Source: Exiguobacterium aurantiacum DSM 6208
GTDB taxonomy: Bacteria > Bacillota > Bacilli > Exiguobacteriales > Exiguobacteriaceae
Assembly: GCF_000702585.1 (NCBI RefSeq)
Contig: NZ_JNIQ01000001.1
Span: 2,847,819-2,911,818 of the forward strand
Direction of reading: 5' to 3'
DNA length: 64,000 bases
Notes under the pieces: generated by a model
The model's input: only the letters and a program-made list of their open reading frames with translations
Told to the model about the DNA's origin: nothing
Database searches by the model: none
Shown: positions 55,946 through 64,000 of the stretch, piece by piece
Layout: every line of letters starts with the position of its first letter
Position numbering within the stretch: the stretch's first letter is position 1
Program-made: the position numbers and the translations under genes

Positions 55946-57328
55946 TTAACCTAAGATAATCGATTCTTTCGGATAGTTGTACATCCGTTTCGGCTGTCTC
56001 CGTTGCAAGATCAAGATGAAGGCGATGACCCCGATCCGACCGATGAACATCAAGATGGTGAGCACCCATTTGCCGACGTTCGAGAACTCAGAAGATAGTC
56101 CGACCGAAAGCCCCGTCGTCCCGAACGCCGAGCACGCCTCGAACAAGATTCGCGTGAGCGAAGCATCTTCAAAGAACGCGAGCACCATGACACCCGAGAG
56201 TAAGACAGCGAGCGAGACGGTAATGATGACGAACGCTTTCCAAATGTCCTCGAGCACAATCTCGCGCCCGAAAATCTTGATCGACGAGTCACCGCGGATG
56301 AACGCGATGACCCCGAGCACGGCGACGGCGAACGTCGTCGTCCGAATCCCCCCACCGACCGAAGACGGGGAGGCGCCGATAAACATGAGGATCGACAAGA
56401 GCAACATGCTCCCTTCCGAGAACAAGTTCACGTCGACGGTCGACAGTCCCCCGTTTCGTGTCGTCACGGACTGGAACAGCGAGTCCGACAGCGCGAGCCA
56501 GAGCGGTAACTCTTTGAACGCGTTGTTGTATTCGAACAAGAACAACCCGACCGTTCCGACGGCGATCAAAATGAAGAACGTCGACACGGTCAACTTCGTG
56601 AATAAAGAGAAACGGCGAGGGAAGTTCTCCCGCTTGCGCATGATCCGGCTCGTCAAATACGTTCGAATCTCGATGAGAACTGGGAACCCGATCGCACCGC
56701 CGGTCATGAGCGCGATTTGTGTGAAGATGACGAACGGATCTTCCCGGAACGGCGCGAGCGAGCTGCCTGTAATATCAAACCCGGCGTTCGTCGTCGCACT
56801 GACCGCCCCGAACAGCCCTTGCAGGAACGCTTCTCCGGCCGTGTCAAAGTAGTTTAAGTAATGGAAACCGAGCAACACCGCCCCGACCGCCTCGATCGCG
56901 ATGACGGTAATGACGATTTCCGTGATGTATTTGATGATACCAGACATCGACGTCTGGTTTTGGTCACGTAAAATGAGTTGCCGCTCGCGGAAGCCGATAC
57001 GCTTCCCGAGCAAGATCCACATGATGACGTGAAGACTGATCAACCCGACACCGCTCACTTGAACGATGAACAAGATGATGAATAGGCCGAACGTCGAGAA
57101 CGTGTCCGCGACGACAATCGGGGTGAGGCCGGTGACACTGACACAACTGACCGCGAAAAAGACGAGGTCTGTGAACGTGATCGTCACCCCTGGCTTGTGC
57201 GCGATCGGAAGAGCGAGCAGAATGATCGACAAAAGCGCAGCCGCGATGTAGATCAACACGAGCGTTTGGACCGGTGTCAGCTTTCGGAAGAACAGCTGTA
57301 AATTTCGTTTCATAAACTTGTCTTTCAT
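55946..57328 (-). CDS. TrkH/KtrB family potassium transporter membrane subunit
   Basis: 460 residues, four pore-loop repeats of the Trk/Ktr fold (selectivity-filter glycines visible in VSCVSVTGL, VSATTNAGFD, SVTTRNGGLS and SAFGTTGLS). It moves K+ (with Na+ in KtrB); a regulatory KtrA/TrkA subunit is not encoded nearby. Two adjacent ATG codons follow AAGGAGGGG; 57328 has the better spacing. It lies just after yerC and before a small membrane protein, an insertion relative to the Bacillus yerC-pcrB order. Confidence 0.92.
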   Translation of the reverse strand: MKDKFMKRNLQLFFRKLTPVQTLVLIYIAAALLSIILLALPIAHKPGVTITFTDLVFFAVSCVSVTGLTPIVVADTFSTFGLFIILFIVQVSGVGLISLHVIMWILLGKRIGFRERQLILRDQNQTSMSGIIKYITEIVITVIAIEAVGAVLLGFHYLNYFDTAGEAFLQGLFGAVSATTNAGFDITGSSLAPFREDPFVIFTQIALMTGGAIGFPVLIEIRTYLTSRIMRKRENFPRRFSLFTKLTVSTFFILIAVGTVGLFLFEYNNAFKELPLWLALSDSLFQSVTTRNGGLSTVDVNLFSEGSMLLLSILMFIGASPSSVGGGIRTTTFAVAVLGVIAFIRGDSSIKIFGREIVLEDIWKAFVIITVSLAVLLSGVMVLAFFEDASLTRILFEACSAFGTTGLSVGLSSEFSNVGKWVLTILMFIGRIGVIAFILILQRRQPKRMYNYPKESIILG

Positions 57329-57363
57329 CATGCCCCTCCTTTCCATCAAAAACAAGATGACTC

Positions 57364-57672
57364 TTACGAGTCACCTTTGTCTGATTGGTTTAGGCGTTCA
57401 AGGGCAAGATCATAGCCACCTGACCCGTAGTTCAAGCAACGCTTGACACGGGAAATCGTAGCGGTCGAAGCACCTGTCGCTTCTTCAATTTTATGATATG
57501 TGCTACCTTCACGAATTTGGCGCGCCACTTCTAACCGTTGGGCTAACGCTTGAACTTCGTTGACGGTCGCTAAATCTTCGAACAATTGATAGCAGTCTTC
57601 GAGCGTGTCGAGCTTCAAGATCGCCTCAAACAGCTGATCGAGTTCACGCCCTCTTAATTTATCGAGTTGCAT
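57364..57672 (-). CDS. YerC/YecD family TrpR-related DNA-binding protein
   Basis: 102 residues, helix-turn-helix of the TrpR superfamily: LAQRLEVARQIREGSTYHKI and EEATGASTATISRVKRCLNY form the DNA-binding unit. The protein is conserved beside yerA and pcrB in Bacillus; its regulon is not established. ATG 57672 (MQLDKLRGRELDQLF) was chosen by agreement with Bacillus YerC; an upstream ATG at 57693 adds seven residues. Confidence 0.88.
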   Translation of the reverse strand: MQLDKLRGRELDQLFEAILKLDTLEDCYQLFEDLATVNEVQALAQRLEVARQIREGSTYHKIEEATGASTATISRVKRCLNYGSGGYDLALERLNQSDKGDS

Positions 57673-57740
57673 CCGCAAGCATCCTCTCTCCATCGTACTT
57701 CTTTATCATTCTAAAGCACGACCGCCTCGGACTCAACTGT

Positions 57741-59483
57741 TCATCGCAAAATCGCTGGAAATAGTATTTGTTTTTTCATCACTTCGTAAATTCCGAGCGG
57801 TGTCGCACGCACGTACGGCAAGTGGGTCGAGGCGAGGAACAGTAGCGTGTAAATCGGGTCTTCGAAGTGATACCCGCGTGCCACGAGTTCATTGCGTAAC
57901 TGTTTCTCTTGATGAATGAGCCGTTCGACCGGCTCGATCGATGTCATGCCGCAGAGCGGGAGCGGGATCTCGGCGATGATCTCGCCGCGGTCGACGAGGA
58001 CGATGCCGCCGCCAAGTTCTTTCATGCGCGCGAACGCCGTCAACATGTCTTGTTTGCACTTACCGAGGATTAAATAATCGCCGCTGATCGAGTACGAGCT
58101 GACGAGACCGCCGAAGTCGTTAGCGAACCCTTTCAATACCGTGTTCAGGCGCCATTTCCCTTCTTTATCGAGCAGCATGAGGAACGACTCGTCCCCGTCG
58201 CGTGGCAGTTCGTCTTGTCCGGTGTCATGTGTGATTTTGAACAGCTTCATGATGACCGAGTTGACCATGTCGAGCCCGACCGGCATACTGAACGACAGGT
58301 CGCTTGGGGTCAACTCGATGTCGACGTCCGTCGCTGGCATAAGCGCGAGTGACGCTTCGACCAGCTCGTCCGGGAACAGCGACATCCCGTCACGAACAAT
58401 CCACTGTCCTTTCGCGATGACACTCGACGGACGCGGGTCATCGATTGCATCCAAAACGTTCAGATGCGCGATACGGCCTGGGGCGATTGAGCCGAGGACG
58501 TGATCGAGCCCGAAATGACGGGCCACGTTCAACGACACGATGCGATACGCCTCGATCGGGTCTAAACCAGCCTCGATCATGATGTTCACGAGCGCATCTT
58601 GCATGCCGTCCTCATAAAAGCCTGGTGTCGACCCGTCCGTCGTCACCATGAGATGGTCGAACGTCGATAGTCCCGCCTCGAGCAAACCGCGCATCATATG
58701 CGGCAAATCCGGGCGAATCGAAGAATGACGCAACGTCGTCGTATACCCATGTTCGAGACGACAGAGCGCCTCTTCGGCTGTCATCGCCTCATGGTCGCTG
58801 TGGACACCCATCAGCGCCATTTTCGTGAGCGTCTTCGCCGATGCCCCCGGGAAATGTCCCTCGACCGGAAGACCGCACGTCTCGGCGTCGAGCATCCATT
58901 GGAGCATCTCGTCGTCTCCTTTTAACGTCCGCGGCCACGCCGTCAACTCGCCTGCCATGATGACGTCCGGGTGGTTGAACCAGTCGTGGATGCGTTCCGT
59001 GTCGACGAGGACGCTGTCGCGATCGAGCTCGGTCTGCGTGTCGAGCCGCGCCCACCAGTACGTGCTCGTCGGGAGTTGTTGCATCGCTTCAAGTTGCGCA
59101 AACGCTTGCTCCTTCTCTTGTAAAAAAAGAAGCATGTTGTCGTTCACGAGCGTCGTCGTACCCCGTTCGCCTGCATACTTTGACAGCGTCGCCGGGTTAT
59201 ACAGTTGAAACGGATGCGCATGCGGCTCCATGTAGCCTGGAACGACAAACTTTCCGGAGACATCGACCGTCTCGACCGCCGCTTTCGGCAAGTCCGGTCC
59301 GACGTAGACGATGCGGTCATTCTCGATCCAAATGTTCGCTTGTTTCCATTGTTTCACGTACAAATTCAAATAAGTCGCATTCGTCAAGACGAGCGAAGGC
59401 GGCCGCACTTGGTCCACGACCTCAAGTTGTGAGCGAATCATCGTTTTTGACCACGGTGCCCGCGCCGATCGTTTAGTTGGCAT
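57741..59483 (-). CDS. Adenine deaminase-related amidohydrolase (YerA type)
   Basis: 580 residues with the two-lobed layout of adenine deaminase. The first metal site is EPHAHPFQLY (DSHVHIESS in true Ade), and GVHSDHEAMTAEE and HLMVTTDGSTPG follow; the C-terminal His box of Ade is replaced by VLKGFANDFGGLV. The divergence at the metal and substrate loops means deamination of adenine is doubtful; a related purine or amide is possible. GGGAGG lies 10 bases before the ATG. It heads the yerA-yerC stretch known from Bacillus, but yerB is missing. Confidence 0.85.
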   Translation of the reverse strand: MPTKRSARAPWSKTMIRSQLEVVDQVRPPSLVLTNATYLNLYVKQWKQANIWIENDRIVYVGPDLPKAAVETVDVSGKFVVPGYMEPHAHPFQLYNPATLSKYAGERGTTTLVNDNMLLFLQEKEQAFAQLEAMQQLPTSTYWWARLDTQTELDRDSVLVDTERIHDWFNHPDVIMAGELTAWPRTLKGDDEMLQWMLDAETCGLPVEGHFPGASAKTLTKMALMGVHSDHEAMTAEEALCRLEHGYTTTLRHSSIRPDLPHMMRGLLEAGLSTFDHLMVTTDGSTPGFYEDGMQDALVNIMIEAGLDPIEAYRIVSLNVARHFGLDHVLGSIAPGRIAHLNVLDAIDDPRPSSVIAKGQWIVRDGMSLFPDELVEASLALMPATDVDIELTPSDLSFSMPVGLDMVNSVIMKLFKITHDTGQDELPRDGDESFLMLLDKEGKWRLNTVLKGFANDFGGLVSSYSISGDYLILGKCKQDMLTAFARMKELGGGIVLVDRGEIIAEIPLPLCGMTSIEPVERLIHQEKQLRNELVARGYHFEDPIYTLLFLASTHLPYVRATPLGIYEVMKKQILFPAILR

Positions 59484-59532
59484 CGAACCCAGTCCTCCCT
59501 TAATCGCTTCATTTATTATCAGAAGATAATTT

Positions 59533-59546
59533 TGTAAGCGTTTTCT
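59533..59546. promoter_or_regulatory. Candidate CcpA cre site upstream of yerA
   Basis: TGTAAGCGTTTTCT (AGAAAACGCTTACA on the yerA strand) fits the cre consensus except for the last base. It lies 50 bases before the yerA start, just after a -10-like TATAAA on that strand, a position suited to repression. Confidence 0.6.
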
Positions 59547-59638
59547 TTATACTGCTTCAAGTTTACCTTTTCTCTGAAACCGTCGCAAGTTATGTTCACC
59601 ATTGTAACGAAATTCACACAAAGTTTACACAAATAAAA

Positions 59639-59659
59639 GACGCTTCTACGAGAAGCGCC
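59639..59659. repeat. Left 21-bp direct repeat (target duplication) flanking the IS
   Basis: The 21 bases contain the stem-loop CGCTTCT-ACG-AGAAGCG and are identical to 61420-61440. On the minus strand this copy is followed by CTTTTATTT, the T tract of a terminator, so it looks like the terminator of the gene now ending at 61442. Confidence 0.9.
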
Positions 59660-59674
59660 AGATTGTTGACTAAC
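59660..59674 (+). repeat. Left terminal inverted repeat of the IS
   Basis: AGATTGTTGACTAAC matches the inverted right end (AGGCTGTTGACGAAC) at 12 of 15 positions. Confidence 0.8.
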
Positions 59675-59811
59675 AGAATGTTTTCGCTCCTCCTCTTGGC
59701 GCCTCCGCTTTCCTAGGGGCGAGCAGGGAGCCGCATCGCGACGTTGTCGCTGCTGGGTCTCCCTCCGCTCGCTGATCCCTCAGGAGTCTCCGGCGCCGTC
59801 GGATGAGCGTC

Positions 59812-59848
59812 GCGAGAGGCCGCCCCTGGGTGGCCTCTCGTCTTTTTC
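59812..59848 (+). terminator. Inward-facing terminator at the IS left end
   Basis: CGAGAGGCC pairs with GGCCTCTCG, followed by CTTTTT. It would stop transcripts entering from the left before they reach the transposase. Confidence 0.7.
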
Positions 59849-60521
59849 TGAGGCCTCGACGGCCGATAGAAAAAGCCCCCAATGCGGGCTAAAACCTCGA
59901 AAAGCGGGAACTGGTATGTATGGATCGTCACCGCCTCCGAACAGGAAGGGGAATCATCATGTACCGAGCCCATATCGCCAAACGCCATGAACCAATCCGC
60001 ACCGACGCCTCGCTGGACCAACTGGTCCCGAAAGACCACCTCGTCCGCAAACTCGACCGCCACATCGACTTCTCCATCGTCCACCGGCTATGCGCGCCAC
60101 TGTATTCAAACACCGGACAGCCCGGCATCGACCCCGAGATCCTCATCAAGATCATCCTGCTCGGCCCGCTGTTCAACATCCGTTCCGTGCGACAGACCAT
60201 CAAGGAAATCGAGACGAACCTCGCGTACCGTTGGTTCCTCGGGCTCGGGATGGACGAGAAAATTCCCGACCATTCGACGATCAGCCAGGCCTATCGACGC
60301 CGGTTCGCCGGCACGGACGTCTTTCGACAAATCTTCGAGGACATCGTGGGCCAGGCCGAAGCCCACGGCTTCATTTCAGGGCGCATCCTGATCACCGACT
60401 CGACCCACATCCGAGCCAACGCGAACAAGAAGAAGTTCGACAAGGTCGAGGTCGAGCAGGTCGTCGGCGATGTCGAGGACGAGCTTCTCGGCCGGGTGAA
60501 CGAGGAACGGGCCAAACGAGG

Positions 60522-60528
60522 AAAAAAG
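60522..60528 (+). promoter_or_regulatory. Candidate -1 ribosomal frameshift site A-AAA-AAG
   Basis: In the zero frame the codons read GGA-AAA-AAG-CAC-TGA, so the heptamer A AAA AAG is in exactly the phase needed for a -1 slip, with the zero-frame stop two codons later. The -1 frame continues as ALKPARQKKK, joining the two transposase halves without loss. Confidence 0.65.
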
Positions 60529-61370
60529 CACTGAAGCCCGCGCGACAGAAGAAGAAGCGTCGACTCATCAAGGTGAGCCGGACCGACCCTGACGCGGGCT
60601 ATATGTACCGTGACCAGAAGCCGGAAGGCTTTTTCTGGCTGGTGCACCGGACGGTGGACGCCAAGCACAACCTCATCGTCGATGTGCACGTCACGCCCGG
60701 GAACGTGTCGGACAGCACCGTCTATCTTGACCGTCTCGACTATATCCTCAACCGTTTCGCCTATCCGCTCGAGGCGGTCGCGCTCGATGCCGGGTACTAC
60801 ACGACCGAGATCGCGAAGGCGCTCGTCGAGCGCGGCGTTTTCGGCGTCATCGCCTGGCGGCGGTTCGGTGGGAAGAAGGGGATGTTTCGAAAGACGCGGT
60901 TCACCTACCTGCCGGACGTGGACGCCTATCTGTGTCCGGCGAAACAGCACCTCACCTATAAGACGACCGACCGTCACGGCTATCACCAGTACGCGTCCAA
61001 TCCTGCCATCTGTCAGAACTGCCCGCTCCTCGAGAAGTGCACGTCAAGCCGATCGCATCGGCGCGTCATCAACCGCCACATCGATGAGTCCTACCGCGAA
61101 GCGGTGAGCGATAACCGTCTGTCCGCATCGGGCAAGCACCTCTACCGTCTCCGGCCACAGACGGTGGAGCGCTCGTTCGCCGACGGAAGGAGCTCCACGG
61201 TCTCCGCTTCACGTTCTACCGGGGGAAAGAGGCGGTGGACCGCGCCAACCTGGTGGCAGCGACCGCACAAAACATGAAGAAGCTGGCCAACCTGTTGGCC
61301 GAAAACGACCGTCTACATAGCATTTTTTCAATTTTATGTCGGGCAGAGCGCCTCGAGCTCGTTGAACACA

Positions 61371-61410
61371 AAAAAAGACGAACCCATTCGCCAGAAGCGA
61401 ATGGGTTCGT
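61371..61410 (-). terminator. Inward-facing terminator at the IS right end
   Basis: Minus strand ACGAACCCATTCGC pairs perfectly with GCGAATGGGTTCGT over a 5-base loop and is followed by C and seven T. It partly overlaps the right inverted repeat. Confidence 0.82.
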
Positions 61411-61419
61411 CAACAGCCT
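61405..61419 (-). repeat. Right terminal inverted repeat of the IS
   Basis: GTTCGTCAACAGCCT on the plus strand, the inverse of the left end with three mismatches. Confidence 0.8.
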
Positions 61420-61440
61420 GACGCTTCTACGAGAAGCGCC
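61420..61440. repeat. Right 21-bp direct repeat flanking the IS
   Basis: Identical to 59639-59659. It begins one base after the stop codon (61442-61444, minus strand) of the broken c-di-GMP gene, the place expected for that gene's terminator stem. Confidence 0.9.
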
Positions 61441-61441
61441 T

Positions 61442-63746
61442 TCACCAGTCATACAGGGTGACCGTTTTCTTTAAATAATGCTCGAGCTGGGCGAGCGGGA
61501 CCGGCTTGCTGTAATGATAGCCTTGGATGAGCGAGCTGCTATGTTCAAGCACGAAAGCGAGTTGCTCCGGCCGTTCGACCCCTTCGGTGACGATGTCGAG
61601 ACCGAGCGTATGGAACGTTTGATACAGTCCTTCGAGCAACGCCCGATCGAACGTGTTCTCCGGGATCCCTTTCACGAAGTTTTGATCGATTTTGATCAAG
61701 TCGAGTTGGAGCGACTGCAGGAACGACAGCGAAGACGTCCCGACCCCGAAATCATCCAGCGAGATTTTGACACCGAGCGTTTTCAACGACTGAATGAACT
61801 GTTGCAATTCATATAAGTTGCCGCCGACCTCGCTCTCGGTAATTTCGACGTGAAGTAAATGAGGGTCAAATAACGTTTCTGCGAGCACATCTTCGAGTTC
61901 GGCTAAAAATGACCCGTCTGCGATTTGCCGTTTGGATACGTTAACCGATAAGAACAAATGGTGTCGCATACTGTGCTCCTTCATCTCGGACACCGCTTGA
62001 CGGAGCACCCAACATCCTAAGTCCGAGATCAATCCGAGCTGTTCGGCGATTGGAATGAACAGCCCTGGCGACACTTGACCTTTCACTGGATGGTTCCAGC
62101 GGATGAGGGCTTCGACGCCGCGCACGGCGAACGGATGCGGCGATACAATCGGCTGGTAGTACAGCTCGAACTCATCGTTCTCGAGTGCCCGTCTCAAATC
62201 ACGTTCCATCTCAAGCGTCTGCAAGTAGTGGCTGCCATCTTCAATCTCTTGGAACGCCAAAATCCGTTTTTTCCCGGATAGTTTCGCCTCATGCAAGACG
62301 ACGTCAAGCCGTCCCATCATGACCTCATACGTATGATGGGGATGCCGCAACGCGAAGACGTCCAATCCGATCGTCGTCGTCAACCCTGTCACCCCGTTCA
62401 TTTCGGACCAGTCGGCCAAATCTTTCGTGAGCCGGCGGGCGACCGGACGCAATTCGTCGAGCGTCCAATTCGGGTGAAGGAACATAAATTCATCGGCACC
62501 GATGCGGGCGACAAACCCGTCTTCTTTATAAAAATTCAGCCGTGATGCGATGTAAATCAAGACGGCATCACCCGTGCGATGACCGAACTGGTCGTTGATG
62601 CGGCGGAAGTCGTCAAGATCGAGGCCGATGACACCGATTGATCGTCGCCACCACGCACGCTCGAAAAATAGTCCTCAATCGCCAACCGATTTGGTAGTTG
62701 CGTGAGTGCGTCCCGGTACGCCTTATCGAGCACTTCTGCCCTCGTGTCTTCGAGCGCGGCGAGCACCTCGTTCATGCTGACGGCCATCTGTTCAATCTCG
62801 TCTTGGCTCTGTTCGTTCAAACTGATGCGTAGACGACTATCTCGCTCAATTGTGATCTGTTTCAACTCATCGCCAATCCCCATCAATCGACGAATGATGA
62901 CGTGGTGGATCGTCCATAATAACGACAGAAACAGTCCGACACCGAGAACGAGCAACGCCAGTATGCCGAGCGTAGCATCGTCACCGTGTTTTGGTAATGC
63001 GTCGGTTCGACGACGAAAGTGATGCCATAGTCGGTCTTGTCATATACCGTATCGAGCGGGATGACGACATGTGTCAGTCCGTCCCGTGACGTGATCGTCG
63101 TGTCGGTCGCTTCGGTCAACCCTACAGCGAGCGGTAACTTCGTCTGGGCACTCAAATCGGCGACGAAATGACTGCTGACGAACTCGAGCATGACGAGCGT
63201 CCCTTCGGCCGGGCACTGCGGTCACTTTGAAGAATCGGATGCGTCGCATAAAAGACAGGCCCGTATTCGCTCTCATAGATCGTGCTGCGCGTGTTGGCGT
63301 CAGCTCGGACGCGTGAGGCGATATCAGCCAAAAACGCCTGTTGCTCAGGCTCAGTCAACGACAAGCTCTGTTTTTGGAACGTGGCGTAATGGACGTCCCC
63401 GTCTCGATTCAAAAACAGCATCGCATTGACGTTCAAATTATCGAGAGACGCCTCGCTGATGTTGCTGTCGATGAACGTCTCATTCTTTCCTTGGATGAAC
63501 GCATACGCGTCGTTCCATTGCCGCCCAATCGACGAGCGTCCGCTCAAGGCTACTCTTCCGATTCACGAGTGTTTCGGTCACGCTTGCGATTTGACTGTCG
63601 ACCGCAAGACGGTCCCGCTCATACCTCTGTTCGATGAAATACGGTCGGACGACAAAGAAGATGACGCCGACAAAAATGAGGATATTCAACGCCACCGCAA
63701 TCATCAGTTTGTCCGAATGCGCATGCCGACCACCTTCTTCCTTCAA
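61442..63746 (-). pseudogene. CHASE4-HAMP-GGDEF-EAL c-di-GMP gene with at least four frameshifts
   Basis: Five overlapping minus-strand pieces form one protein of ~765 residues: membrane helix (MIAVALNILIFVGVIFFVV), external CHASE4 domain (WNDAYAFIQGKNETFI, MLFLNRDGDVHYA), second helix (VLGVGLFLSLLWTIHHV), HAMP, GGDEF (YRDALTQLPNR; motif RIGADEF) and EAL (GVEALIRW, EITES, SLDDFGVGTSS, LIKIDQNF, VTEGVE). The frame breaks near 63525 (one base too many), 63215, 62975 and 62645 (one base missing each). The start is also unclear: TTG 63746 is in frame, while an ATG at ~63723 with a better ribosome site is not. The gene is either decayed or the sequence has local errors. The IS lies at its 3' end. 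Confidence 0.85.
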
Positions 63747-63797
63747 TCTACTCCATTATTGTAGAGCAGGAAGTTGTGATTCCCTTCTTTTCGCATG

Positions 63798-63826
63798 AAA
63801 AAAAGGATGGGTTGACCCATCCTTTA
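63798..63826 (-). terminator. Terminator of the purine operon after purD
   Basis: Minus strand AAAGGATGGGT pairs with ACCCATCCTTT, followed by a T run; the stem overlaps the purD stop. Confidence 0.9.
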
Positions 63827-64000
63827 AAAAATATGAGCAAGCGCCCGACCCGCAATGTCGGTCCGATAAAACGTATTCGGCAGTTCGAGCGTCTCGAGCG
63901 CCGCATATACCGTCTGCTTCGCTTCGAGCAACGTCGGTTTTGTTGACGTGATGACGAACAACCGGCCGCCGTTTCCGAGCACACGGTTCCCGTCACGCGT
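63824..64000 (-). CDS. purD: Phosphoribosylamine-glycine ligase, C-terminal end (gene continues beyond the window)
   Basis: The last 58 residues, read from the right edge: TRDGNRVLGNGGRLFVITS, the C-terminal ATP-grasp lid region, through QTVYAALETLEL and YRTDIAGRAL to the stop. RDGNRVLGNGGRLF followed by the YxRxDIG-like end is diagnostic for PurD (glycinamide ribonucleotide synthetase) in purine synthesis. In Bacillus purD also ends a purine operon just before yerA; here a c-di-GMP gene and an IS lie between. Confidence 0.9.
   Translation of the reverse strand, partial: TRDGNRVLGNGGRLFVITSTKPTLLEAKQTVYAALETLELPNTFYRTDIAGRALAHIF

Larger units (their letters stand above)
59660..61419 (+). mobile_element. 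IS1182-like insertion sequence, 1,760 bp
   Basis: Bounded by 15-base imperfect inverted repeats and a 21-base direct repeat that is itself a stem-loop. It carries one transposase gene of the IS1182 family, a group known to prefer palindromic targets. Both ends hold inward-facing terminators: on the plus strand GCGAGAGGCC...GGCCTCTCG then TTTTT at 59812-59848, and on the minus strand ACGAACCCATTCGC...GCGAATGGGTTCGT then seven T at 61371-61410. The first ~300 bases before the transposase are non-coding and GC-rich. The transposase reading frame is broken (see its entry). Confidence 0.88.
59959..61474 (+). pseudogene. IS1182-type transposase, two frame changes (one a likely programmed -1 shift)
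   Basis: Three frames join into one transposase. Part 1 (59959-60534) has the N-terminal DUF772-like region (DPEILIKIILLGPLFNIRSV) and the first catalytic Asp in LITDSTHIRANANKKKF. The frame then moves by -1 at AAAAAAG (60522-60528) into part 2, which holds the second Asp (VALDAGYYTTEIAKALVERG), a Cys cluster (CQNCPLLEKC) and the catalytic Glu (TVERSFADG). A further -1 change near 61185 leads to part 3 (KELHGLRFTFYRG to LVAATAQNMKKLANLL). The first change sits on a proper slippery site; the second has none and looks like a one-base deletion. Part 3 has no stop inside the IS and would run to 61474 in the flank. AGGAAGGGG precedes ATG 59959. Confidence 0.85.

Noticed and set aside
60291..60986. 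A 231-codon minus-strand frame inside the IS
   Set aside because: Antisense to the conserved transposase core; no start signal or known domain.

Overview
The window reads as chromosome of a low-to-mid GC Gram-positive bacterium of the Bacillales. Most genes have strong AGGAGG-type ribosome binding sites. The gene set is typical of the group: CtsR box, CcpA cre sites, lysine riboswitches, CamS, LytR-CpsA-Psr protein, an LPXTG surface protein, the coproporphyrin-type heme enzyme, and the purD/yerA/yerC/pcrB/pcrA/ligA/camS order known from Bacillus. Base composition and the mix of several GGDEF/EAL proteins with a staphylococcal-style dap cluster suggest Exiguobacterium. That genus call is an inference; no rRNA is present to confirm it.

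Layout. 0-13 kb holds a YitT-type protein end, a GGDEF-EAL protein, a GH13 glucan enzyme, a sensor-only membrane protein, a CadC/CadA metal-efflux pair with a clear operator, a YhfH-type mini-protein, two fluoride channel genes, ornithine aminotransferase and a second (GGDEF-degenerate) EAL protein. 13-23 kb holds an amino acid antiporter, an OppA lipoprotein, a NhaC-family transporter behind a lysine riboswitch, adenine deaminase, a gamma-carbonic-anhydrase-like protein, tiny ORFs next to a cre site, a nitroreductase and a lipoprotein. 23-31.5 kb is one lysine/diaminopimelate operon (lysC-asd-dapA-dapB-dapH-class IV aminotransferase-alr-lysA) under a second lysine riboswitch. 31.5-43.6 kb holds AlaX and a GNAT enzyme, NagR/NagA/NagB amino-sugar catabolism, an LCP cell-wall ligase, a MATE pump, a CHAD protein, glutaminase, and a cgoX-radical SAM pair. 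43.6-48.4 kb holds the CtsR-controlled J-protein/ClpB pair and CamS. 48.5-64 kb holds an LPXTG protein, ligA-pcrA-pcrB, a TrkH-type K+ transporter, yerC, yerA, an IS1182-like element, a broken CHASE4-GGDEF-EAL gene and the end of purD.

How it fits together. The two lysine riboswitches tie lysine/DAP synthesis and a predicted lysine transporter to one signal. NagR probably controls nagA-nagB from a nearby divergent position. CtsR controls the chaperone pair. CadC controls cadA. Three c-di-GMP turnover genes occur in the window: one with both domains largely intact, one with a dead GGDEF domain, and one destroyed by frameshifts.

The most unusual region is 59.6-63.8 kb. An insertion sequence sits exactly beside a duplicated terminator stem-loop, its transposase carries a textbook A-AAA-AAG slippery site at the point where the frame changes, and the neighbouring c-di-GMP gene has at least four frame disruptions. 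I found no CRISPR array, prophage, defence system, tRNA or rRNA, and nothing that I would claim as a wholly new system.
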